Below, one piece after another: positions 43,550-52,765 of a stretch of 64,000 nt of DNA. A program made the position numbers and the translations under genes. Position 1 is the stretch's first letter. Each line of letters starts with the position of its first letter. This stretch comes from Seminavis robusta (taxonomy: Eukaryota > Bacillariophyta > Bacillariophyceae > Naviculales > Naviculaceae): contig CAICTM010000003.1 in assembly GCA_903772945.1 (NCBI GenBank), forward strand, positions 1 through 64,000, in the 5' to 3' direction. Under the pieces are notes generated by a model, which worked only from the letters and a program-made list of their open reading frames with translations, was not told the origin of the DNA and ran no database searches.

Positions 43550-44692
43550 TTAGACTTCGTGCGATTCGAACTCTTGAAGCAAGTCTTTCTCCGACGCTTC
43601 AGATGTTGTCATGAAGGGCATCGCGGGCGCATTGGCGGGCATCTGACCCATGGAAGGAAGCCCCGGAGCTGGTCCAAGAAACGAGGGTCCACCGACGGGA
43701 GCAAGCTGCGGAAGTGACTGATTGTTACTGTTCGAGCCATTTGCGCTGGGCATTGGTGCTGGTGCGCCCATCAGAATGCCGTTGCTGCCAGAATTGGAGC
43801 TGTTGCCATTCATGGCCTTTTGCAGCTTCTGCAACATGGCAGCAAAATCTTCAGTGTTTCCAGCGCCATTGCTGCCAGGGTTTGAATTGGCATTGAAATT
43901 ATTGAGAGCAGCCGATAATCCTGTTTGATTTGGTCCGGGAGGGGCTATTGCACCCAATGCGGGCGGGGGCTGCATAGCCATGCCCGGCCCTGCCTTTGGT
44001 AGGATCTGTTGGTGTTGGTGCGGCGGTTGAGATGATGGCTGCGGCGCCTGTTTTGTCTGTAGCAGCATGGGTTGCTGGATACCACCAACGGTTGGAGCGC
44101 CGTTATTCCATTGTTTCATACCGTTGCTTGCAGTCATGTGGGCTCCCGACAACGCGTAGGGAGTCTCGGGAGGTGTTACCAATGGTGGTGTGAGACGCTG
44201 TCGTTTGTTCGCACTATTGTCGACCGCCGCCCTCTTGCGATCTTCACTTGCACGTCGTGTCTTGTTTTGCGGTGCCTTGCCCGTCAGTGCGGCCAAACGA
44301 TCTTCAATGCTATTGACTTCGTCATTTGAAACGCTGTTACTAGCGACGCTGTGAAGTGCAGGGGGCGCAGGCATTGAATCCTGCTGTGACGGCGGCTGTT
44401 GTTGGCGCAAAGCCGACTGAAAGTCCTGCATGTTCATCGGTGGAAGTCCCGGCACACCGCCTTGTTGTTGTTGTTGCTGCTGTGGCATGCCTTGATTGTT
44501 CGAAGACTGGATTTGTTGCGATTGCTGTTGCTGGAACTGACTCTGAAAGTTGGGCGTTTGCGCTGACTGGGAGTGTTTTAGTTGCGGCATCATGCTATTG
44601 CTACCTGACTGTTGCGGCTGAGGGGCCGATTGCGACTGCTGAAGATGCGGCATGAGGTTATTTTGCTGCCGTTGCTGCTGCTGGATGAGAAA

Positions 44693-44723
<31 letters not shown>

Positions 44724-46087
44724 TGATTGGGAGCTAGCTGAGGTTGGTTTGGCTGCTGCTGTTTTTGCGCTTTTTCCTGAACTTGTAGTTGTAGTTTCCG
44801 CTTCATAATTTCCTGCTTGAGTAGATTCTTATCTAGTTTTCCAGACTTTTTGAGCAGCTTGAGTGCCTTGAGGCCTTCCGGTGAGAGGTTGAGCAATCGT
44901 TTGAGCTGTTCTTGCTTACGCAAAGCAAGAAGTTGCTGCTGTTGTAGAGGAGTCAAGTTGCTGTTCTGCAGCGTATTGGACCGAGTTGATCCTGTGTGGC
45001 CACTGCTATCGTTTGCCTGTTGTTGTTGCTGTTGTTGTTGGACAGGTTGCTGTTGTTGCTTCTGCGGTTGCCTCTGTTGTTGAACAGGTTGCTGCTGCTG
45101 TACAAAAACCAAGTTGGTGCCGTTGTTAGCAGCCGCCTGTTTCGCGTTTGCCTGATTGTTATTGTCGAACCCCGCCCACGATGGCCCCAGCGGCGTCGGC
45201 TCGAAAGGGTTACCTTGTTCCTGAAAGATGGTTGGGTGAGCAGTAGCGTTCCCAGATTGTCTTTGCGCCGCGGCCGCGAGTTGCTGTTGAATCATGGCTT
45301 GAATGTCATTGGTGGAAGGACTGGTCATTTGGTTTTGTTGCTGTGTTCCCGGTGCCGCCGCGACCGGCACTTGTGCCATGTTCATAATCAATCCATTGTT
45401 TTGTGTAAAGTTGTTGGTAACTGTAGTAGGATATCCATTAGTGCCAGTGATGACATTGACCTGGATTTGCTGCTGTTGCACTTGTGGCGGGTTGGCAATG
45501 GATATGGTAGCAGAGACATTCTGTTGCTGTTGTGCTTGAGCCTGCTGCTGGTGGTGTTGTTGTTGCTGCTGCTGTTGTTGTGCATGAGCCTGTTGTTGCT
45601 GCTGTTGTTGTGCTTGAACCTGTTGTTGTGCTTGAACCTGTTGTTGTTGTTGCTGCTGTTGTTGCTGTTGCTGCAAGAGTAGTTGTTGCTGTTGTTTTTT
45701 CTGCTGCTTCTTAATGAAAAGAGCTTGTAGATACTTTTGCTGCTGTTCCTTGGTAAGTGAGTTCCATATGGCCAGTTTCTGTGCTTTGGTCATTGATGCA
45801 GATGGCGATGGAGAGGGTGCTGAGGAGGAGGAGGACGGTTGTGGCTGTGGATGTGCCTGCATGTGCATTTGTGGTTGCTGCTGCTGTTGCTGTTGCAACT
45901 GCTGTGACTGAGGCCGTCCTAACGGCGCAGGTGCAGCCATAGCGGAAGCCACCGGAGGTCCAGCTTGGTTTGCCGATATGGCCTGTGCCATATTCTTTGC
46001 GAGTTCCGCGTTGGCACTGACAGGTGCTATAACCTTCTGAGGGTTGGGCGAGGTGGAGCCCATTAGGTTGTCCCAAAAATCTGCCAT
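43550..46087 (-). CDS. Polyglutamine-rich protein, probably nuclear
   Basis: The 845-residue single-exon frame starts MADFWDNLMGSTSPNPQK. Gln runs dominate residues ~60-220 and ~320-600, encoded by mixed CAG/CAA codons rather than a pure repeat, which argues for selection on the protein. Non-repetitive islands are: KAQKLAIWNSLTKEQQQKYL near 105; a Leu/Lys helix LLNLSPEGLKALKLLKKSGK LDKNLLKQEI near 400; EDRLAALTGKAPQNKTRRAS followed by a bipartite basic signal (DRKRAAVDNSANKRQR) near 620-650; and a C-terminal acidic EKDLLQEFESHEV. The composition is like transcription coactivators, but no named family is recognised. The start Met has a good context and no upstream in-frame Met is near. Confidence 0.78.
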
Positions 46088-47530
46088 GTTGCCTTGACTG
46101 TGTTAGTATTATACTGGTACAGTGTAGTGAGTGCCGTTCCTGGTTTGGTATATCAACAAGCTATAGGCGACTGGCTGGTGGTTTACGGTAGCTTGGGTCC
46201 TTCCTCAGCGTGGATACGGTGAACGTGGAAATAGACCACGGTCTGTCCGTCCGTTCGTGACTGAACCAGAATAGTCAATCACGGCAGTGATTCCTTGTCT
46301 TGTCCGAGAAGGAGCGGCAGCAACACCCTGGACGGTTCACCGCAGGTGCCAAGAGACAAGGTGGGTGGCTAGTCAACTACAAGTAGAAGTAGAAGAGGAG
46401 CCAATCGATCTGATCTTCTGACCTGATCAGTATGACTCTGCTTGCTGTTGCACTGCGGAGGACCTTCAATCGAATCGAATCGAATCGTAGACAGGGCTTG
46501 ACCGCGAAGAACCGACAGGACTCGACTCAATGAGGTCAACTCAATCTCCACCAAGACACTGCGGAGATCTGATCTCGACGGTCTCTTGTTGCTGTCGGCG
46601 TGAGTGAGAGTGGCAGTCGAGTACCTGGTAGAGAGCGAGGAGTGGTGAACCCTTTTTGTCAATCAATAGAGCAATGATGGGTCGATAGAGGTGTCGGTTG
46701 TTGATGCACCAATTCAATTCGATCGAGCGAAGAACCAGCTTGCGTTGTGACCAACGCTTTCAGAGAAGCATGCTTGCCTTCTACCGTATCTCTCGTACAA
46801 CCTGTACGGGACCTCGAGAAAAGTGCAGAAATTTAACCAATGCCGGTGAGACAGGGCATGTCTATTCTTTAATTGGGCCTGACGCACTTGGTTTACCGTA
46901 TCTTGCTACAGAGGCAGCGCCGGCATTCTTGTTCCCCACCTTCTTCATCCCTTGTTCTGCACCCAACACATAAAAACCTTCTGTGACAAGAATTTGCCGT
47001 CCTTATCTCACTTTTATTATTGACACCTAAAGACATGAAGATTTTAATATTACTCATTTAGGAATGCAAGGAACATACTGGCATAAAGAACGGTCAGAGG
47101 AGCACTCTCAAAACACCTCTCGGATGGAGGACAGACCGCGCCCTCTCGACCATGGCAGCTAGTCTACATGTAGATCTACCATGCATGTGCTGCGTGTTGT
47201 TTCTTCATTATCAGAAGGAAGTATCGATGGAGTAGGTAGAGGAGTACCAGAGGGTACATACAGGGTGGTGTACTTGTGCCTCTGTAGAAGAGGATACTTG
47301 GTTCAAAAAAGGATGCCTATGTCTTTGAGCGAGCCGGTGATCAGATCAGTGTCCCAACTCTCAACTACTACTACAACGACAACAACAACAAATGACAACG
47401 CTACTACTACCAACAAATGACAATGCTACTACTACCAACAAATAAATGACAACGCTACTACTACCACTACTACCACTACCACTACTACTACTACTAACTA
47501 CTACTACAACAACAACAACATCTACAACAA
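46088..47530. other. Intergenic, with trinucleotide-rich end
   Basis: 46088-47330 shows no gene; GAATC pentamers occur at 46470-46490. From 47361 onward the sequence becomes tandem CAA/CTA triplets. A 79-codon frame at 47181-47420 runs into the repeat and is not called. Confidence 0.45.
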
Positions 47531-47885
47531 CAACAGCAACAACAACAACAACAACAAACAACAACAACTGCTACTGCTGCGCTATTTTGCCTTGAAGTCA
47601 GTGCCTACTTCGGTAGGGGCAAGACTCTTGGCATTATGGTGAAGCAACTGACAACGTTACTACTACTACAACAACAAACAACAACAACTGCTGCGCTATT
47701 ATGCCTTGAAGTCAGTGCCTACTTCGGTAGGGGCAAGACTCTTGGCATTATGGTGAAGCAACGGACAACGCTACTACTACTACAACTACAACAACAAACA
47801 ACAACAACTGCTGCGCTATTTTGCCTTGAAGTCAGTGCCTACTTCGGTAGGGGCAAGACTCTTGGCATTATGGTGAAGCAACGGA
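47531..47885. repeat. Three tandem ~114-120 bp units with CAA-rich spacers
   Basis: The unit GCGCTATTTTGCCTTGAAGT... through GGCATTATGGTGAAGCAAC occurs at about 47579, 47693 and 47813, separated by CTACTACAACAACAAACAAC spacers. Copies are nearly identical, with a few substitutions. The array ends 67 bases beyond the stop codon of the Crypton-like gene. Confidence 0.9.
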
Positions 47886-47951
47886 ACAGATTCGAGCAAT
47901 CGCTGAAATTACAGATCACCATGGTCGTTCGTTATTTGTTTATCTTCTTAT

Positions 47952-50387
47952 CTATCTTCTTCTTCCGATGGTGCGCACTCTTGCTTTGATGGCATCTTCT
48001 TTCGCCGTGACAATGTCCCACAGAGTCTGTTGGCCAACAGCCACCGGGGGTATCCTAGTACCCCATTTTGGCATTCGCGAGCGGATTGCAGTGAAGAATG
48101 GCTCTCGATCCTTCTTCAAGATGAGATTTCCCACTCCAATAATAGCTGTAGACCTTTGCGAATTGGGTTTATGCTTGTCTCCTGGGTTGTCGTGTACATG
48201 ACATGTCCTCTTTACTCGCTGGTCCACCTCAGAGAAGGCTTGTGTAGCTTTGGCTTCATCGTCGAAGCTCTTGTTGATTGCTTTTGTTCTTGTATCGGCT
48301 GACCAAAGGCAGTCAACCAAATCAAGGGCTGCTTCTACCTTCTTGAAGTTGCGACGATCACCACCCAACCGTAGATTGACAATATTGGCCAGTGACCGTA
48401 GTTCCACGTTCGTGTGTAGATTTCGGAAGTCATCATGTTGGTAAAGAGCCAGTAGGATGTTCATCATTCTTCTTTCACTGGAACGAACACCGCGACCACC
48501 TCCGTTGGATCCCAATCCAGCTCTGACCAGCGGTATATGCCGTGGCTCTGGCGGTGGAGGAGGCGGTGGTGGACTTGGTGGTGGTGGAGGAGGTGGTGGT
48601 GGAATGGGCGAAGGTTGTTGCTGCGGAGTCTGCCGTCTGCGTGGAGACCTGCGTGGAGATGGAGTCGATGGTACCGCAGTTCGAAGACTGGCATTCTGGA
48701 CCATCGTTGTTAACTGTGCCACTTGTGTCTGTAGATCGCGAACTGCCTGTGCAATATCTGACTGGCCGGACTTCAAATCGGCAATACCACTAAGAATAAG
48801 CCCATGGTTCAGCTGTTCTTGTTGTCGGGTACGCAATAAATCTCCCACACTGCTAGATAATTCCTGTAGTTTGTCGAATATGGTGGCCCGCAGCAGTACA
48901 CCGCTATTGCTGTTGTTGTTTGTTGTCGTGTCATCGTGGATTTTCTTGGACCAGTACCGCAGCTTGGTGGATGCTTGCACCAAATCTTGCGCCAATCCAG
49001 CAGAGTGGACCACCACTCTCATTCGATGCACATACCGGTGGTCAGCTCCATATTTTGTTTCCATGTAGCGGTAGTTCTTGACCATCACCGCTGTCACAAT
49101 GTCCATGAAAGGCCTCAGTCGGCCACCAGGTGCAAGCTCCGGCAGACTGTTTGGGAAGAGATCTCTCTGGAAAAGAGCAAATTTGTCCCTTGGGAAAATC
49201 TTGTCTTGGTCATTATCCGCAAAAAGGATCTCACAGGTTGGAGCGTACGGCAATTGTCGAGGATCGGGGTATCCAGCCAAAGCGAGTGCTCCTGGAACAA
49301 CAGCCACCAAGTACTGCCACACATACCAATCACGGCTTGCTTTGGTGCTCCAACCACCCAACGCAATGCACTCTTCATAAGTGACAGTGGGTAGCCACGC
49401 AAGCATGGACATGGCACCAGCCCGGAGACTCTTCACCGTGTAGTGTGATTGGATTTGGTGGTGCACACAGGAGCGAATAATGGTGGTTAATGAGGCAGCC
49501 ACCTGGCTATCCTGGTTTTCGTGCATTTCCTGGAAAACAAACTTGGATCGGCGGTAGAATGGAGTGCCAGGTGATGCCATCATGGTCGCTGGCCGGACCA
49601 ATCCACTGCAAAGTGACCAGTAGAGACCAAATCCAAAGAGGACACACAACTCTGGATGCTCGAAGTCCTGGACGAAGGCGGATGGACTGGTCTTGAGCTC
49701 CTTCCTCTGGAACCACTGAAAGAAGAGCATGTTAAAATAGCAGTCCCAAAACATCTTGTCATAGCTCAAAAACTTGCACTCTCCTCCTCTTCCAACCGCG
49801 TTGTTAGTGATCAGGACCATCAGTAAATCCTTAAACTGTCCTCTGGTTAGTAGTCTTGTTGCTAGTCGGAGCAAATCAACACTCCTCGCTAGTCGTTGTT
49901 GTTGTGGATTTGAAAAATCATGGACCGGTAGAATCTTCGTCCTTTGGGAATGCTGGCGTGGGATGGGATAGTAGTCGCGCAGGATGGCATCATCGTCGGT
50001 TCCCTGCATGAGCGTTCGACCATGTAAATCGTTGAAAGTCTTCTTGAGTCCATTCACATCCGCTGGAGGAAACAATGGGAAATTTAAAAACTGTTGCGAC
50101 CGGCCATACTTGGTCCTAAGATGCTTGCACAACGCCTCGATGTACTTGTCTACAGCGGAGGCCGCCATGGGCTTGTTTGTTCTTTGACCGATGGGAGGAT
50201 TTTCACCAATGCGAGTACAGAAGTCACTCATCAAATTCAGGCCATTGTCACCAACAAGATCATCAACTGATATCTCTCCAAATTTCATTGGGTCCATCAC
50301 CTTGTCAAATAGCTGGATAGCAGGCTGTTCTGATGGGTTTGGGCGATGCCCTCCTGAATTGCGAGTCCAAGTAACATTAGCTGCCAT
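47952..50387 (-). CDS. Crypton-like tyrosine recombinase (DNA transposon), intact frame
   Basis: The 811-residue uninterrupted protein has an N-terminal helical DNA-binding-like region (~70-180). The catalytic part follows, with box I Arg in AVGRGGECKFL (R200), box II KSLRAGA (K319, R322), GGW at 344-346, and a candidate nucleophile Tyr in DWYVWQY (Y355 or Y359). This order matches tyrosine recombinases; box II has Lys where His is commonest, a variant known in some members. After ~560 comes a Gln/Leu helix, a long proline run (PPPPPPPPP) and a basic C-terminal domain of ~180 residues of unknown fold. No reverse transcriptase lies nearby, so a Crypton fits better than a DIRS element. It would move by recombination through a circular form. 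Repetitive CAA/TTG-rich DNA flanks both sides. Confidence 0.72.
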   Translation of the reverse strand: MAANVTWTRNSGGHRPNPSEQPAIQLFDKVMDPMKFGEISVDDLVGDNGLNLMSDFCTRIGENPPIGQRTNKPMAASAVDKYIEALCKHLRTKYGRSQQFLNFPLFPPADVNGLKKTFNDLHGRTLMQGTDDDAILRDYYPIPRQHSQRTKILPVHDFSNPQQQRLARSVDLLRLATRLLTRGQFKDLLMVLITNNAVGRGGECKFLSYDKMFWDCYFNMLFFQWFQRKELKTSPSAFVQDFEHPELCVLFGFGLYWSLCSGLVRPATMMASPGTPFYRRSKFVFQEMHENQDSQVAASLTTIIRSCVHHQIQSHYTVKSLRAGAMSMLAWLPTVTYEECIALGGWSTKASRDWYVWQYLVAVVPGALALAGYPDPRQLPYAPTCEILFADNDQDKIFPRDKFALFQRDLFPNSLPELAPGGRLRPFMDIVTAVMVKNYRYMETKYGADHRYVHRMRVVVHSAGLAQDLVQASTKLRYWSKKIHDDTTTNNNSNSGVLLRATIFDKLQELSSSVGDLLRTRQQEQLNHGLILSGIADLKSGQSDIAQAVRDLQTQVAQLTTMVQNASLRTAVPSTPSPRRSPRRRQTPQQQPSPIPPPPPPPPPSPPPPPPPPEPRHIPLVRAGLGSNGGGRGVRSSERRMMNILLALYQHDDFRNLHTNVELRSLANIVNLRLGGDRRNFKKVEAALDLVDCLWSADTRTKAINKSFDDEAKATQAFSEVDQRVKRTCHVHDNPGDKHKPNSQRSTAIIGVGNLILKKDREPFFTAIRSRMPKWGTRIPPVAVGQQTLWDIVTAKEDAIKARVRTIGRRR

Positions 50388-51681
50388 TGTGCTCCGGTCG
50401 CTCCTCCGCTATTGCCTGTTTTGCCTGTTTCCACGATATAATGAAAAACTGAATACTGGCTTGTGGTTAAACATCATCAGATCACCTCAGTCCCAGCCAG
50501 CCATCCGTTGGTCGCCTCACAATTTCTTGTGGAAAAAGAAGAATTATCTGGGAAACAGCGAGAAACAGGCGAAGATTTAAAGAACACCACTCGCTTATTT
50601 AACACCAAGATTCGGAAGTATCAACATTCAGCCCCTCTTTTCGCAACAACAACAACAACCATGGCGCAACAACAATAACAACTACGCTACCATGGCGAAT
50701 ACCATCGACAACCATCAACAACATTCACAATGTATCTGTTACTACTATTACCACTAAAGTTATTAGCTCGTTGGCCATGTTATGGTGGGCGGTTGGCTCG
50801 TCGCGGTGTTGTTCTTCTGTTGTTGTTTGTTGTTGTTTGTTGTTGTTGTTGGCTTCCCCCTCCTCTTCCCCTCTTTGTTACTAGGCCGCTGCGCGGCCCC
50901 CTCCTCCTCTCCCCCGGGACGATACTTCGCGCTTCGCGCGATACCTGCATGTTTCTTATTCTCAACCTCCTGCCTTGGCTTTCTGAAGGGGTGATCCATC
51001 CAAAAATCTAAATAAGTTACTCGTACTAGCTAGCTAGTATGGGTACTAGTAAAATAGCTGGCAACATCCAAGAGGAAGGTACAGAATTAAAGTGTGTTTT
51101 GCACGGTCGTTTTGGGACAACACCTGTTTACTATACAAAACACAGTACAATTGAGTTAATGGAGTCTGTCTCAGTGGCTTTTGAGGGGAATGACTCTAGA
51201 AAGCTTCCGTGCACAATTAAGTGGGACTCTAGAGAGTAGTAGAAGAAGCAGATCAATACTTAACATAAAATATAATCCTTGATACTGATTGCTTAGAGCA
51301 TATTTGATTGCTATGTTGTATGATTGAAATTGCCACCAATACCGATGTGGGCGTTAAGTAAAAAATTCATTTGGGACAATCAATACAGTACTAAGTGGGT
51401 TAAACATGTTTTTCAACAAATTTACACTCAATAAAGCACGGTCCCAATCAAAACCCACTTTAATCTCGTACCGCATAACTTGCATACTCTACAAGTCAAA
51501 GGGTCTCCAGTTAAGCTAAATTGATTGCATTGGTACATCCACAAATGTTGCCTTCATTATTAGGATACTGCTAACTACCTTTTAATAGTACATGGCTAGT
51601 CACCGAGAGAAGATTATGTGTTGCATATTGCAGCATCTACTCATTACTCTAGCTAGGCATCAATCTCGCTCATGACCAGTA
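50388..51681. other. Crypton 5' flank and intergenic
   Basis: CAACAACAAC tracts (50645-50690) and TTGTTGTTG tracts (50808-50860) surround a region ending in two GC-rich hairpins (50884-50898 and 50928-50940). These may mark the element boundary. 51010-51680 is AT-rich. A 66-codon frame at 51039-51239 is composition-plausible but has no known homologue that I recognise and is not called. Confidence 0.45.
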
Positions 51682-52293
51682 CTAGCTAGTATATGTCGTG
51701 TCTTGGGCACCTTTTGGCTCTTGTTTCTGCAAAACAAGTTTTGAGGTGGTCCACTGGGATCTGTCAATGTTGGTCTTGTCGTATCGGTAATAGAGGATTG
51801 TATCCACTGCATCAAAAAGCACGCTTATCCCCAAGGTGATGGTGTTGTAAACGATAACCACGTAGCGAGCCTTCTTGTAGGAATCATCTCGTGCAGCCTC
51901 CCAGGTCAGCATACCGTCATCTCCAATGGAGTCTGTTGTCAAACAAATGATATTCACTAGCAGCACAGGCATCCACCCAACTATATGCTGCCACCCCATG
52001 TTCTTGTTGACACCGCGGACACGGATAAGCTCTCTTCCATTCAAAACGAGGATAACCATCATGCCAACCAGATTGATAACGGCGAATGGGTGCGGCAAAA
52101 AGGCCAATGGAGACATGCAACCCAGCATCAACAAGCACAGCCATACCCTGATCCAAAGCTTCAAGCTAGATTCTGTAAGCCAAACTGTCGCGCAATCGCA
52201 AAACACATCCGCAATTGCTTGCAACGAGGACCTGTTCTGATCCACGTAGTATTGGTTTTCGTGGTGCGAAAGTGACGGGTTGTACAGGGCCAT
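51682..52293 (-). CDS. Small multi-pass membrane protein, function unknown
   Basis: The 203-residue frame starts MALYNPSLSHHENQYY in a good CACCATGG context. Four hydrophobic segments are visible at about 46-66, 68-85, 102-119 and 143-168, joined by short loops containing NGRELIRVRGVNKN and TTDSIGDDG. The tail is hydrophilic (KLVLQKQEPKGAQDTTYTS). No family is recognised. The even number of helices and the charged loop after helix 2 suggest both termini on the cytosolic side, which is inference. It is divergent from the giant gene starting at 52766. Confidence 0.7.
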   Translation of the reverse strand: MALYNPSLSHHENQYYVDQNRSSLQAIADVFCDCATVWLTESSLKLWIRVWLCLLMLGCMSPLAFLPHPFAVINLVGMMVILVLNGRELIRVRGVNKNMGWQHIVGWMPVLLVNIICLTTDSIGDDGMLTWEAARDDSYKKARYVVIVYNTITLGISVLFDAVDTILYYRYDKTNIDRSQWTTSKLVLQKQEPKGAQDTTYTS

Positions 52294-52765
52294 GGTGAAA
52301 AATCAATCCGATCAGAGGGTACCGGTTGGCAAGATTCAAGATTATGTACTGTATACGGATGAAGGCATCGCCTCCCCCCACCTCAAGTCCCACGAAGCTT
52401 GCCCTCTCCTCAATCGAATCGAATCGACATGAATTCCTGGTCAAAAGTTGCCCGAGCAGCCAACAAAAATGAAATCGGCCTGAATGCGTCGCCCGCATCT
52501 AACGAGTAACTTACGGGTAAATTGTCAAGGCTTGCTTGTTCCAAGCTCACAAAAAAATTTGCGGCCAACTCTCGATCGATATCGTTCGCCTTGAGCAATG
52601 AGCAATGGCCTCCTTTGCCAAAATTGCATCGGTAACACCAATTGCAACTTCATACGTTCAATAGCATCGTATCGGTTTGAAAGTAGAGAGTTTGCGCAAC
52701 AGACTTCACTGCGTCGATTCCTTCTTACTCAGTTCTAGTAGTAGTTCTACCTGGAAGTGTAACCA
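52294..52765. other. Divergent intergenic region
   Basis: The stretch separates the minus-strand membrane gene from the giant plus-strand gene and should hold both promoters. GAATC pentamers are at 52412-52428. No other feature is seen. Confidence 0.45.

Noticed and set aside
44996-45682. 228-codon Leu-rich plus-strand frame resembling a membrane protein
   Set aside because: It is the complement of the Gln codons of the poly-Gln gene on the other strand.
48457-49068. 203-codon plus-strand frame with Gly runs
   Set aside because: It is antisense to the proline hinge of the Crypton-like gene; the glycines are complements of proline codons.
51039-51239. 66-codon plus-strand frame in AT-rich DNA
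   Set aside because: The composition is protein-like, but the frame is short and has no recognisable homologue or supporting context.
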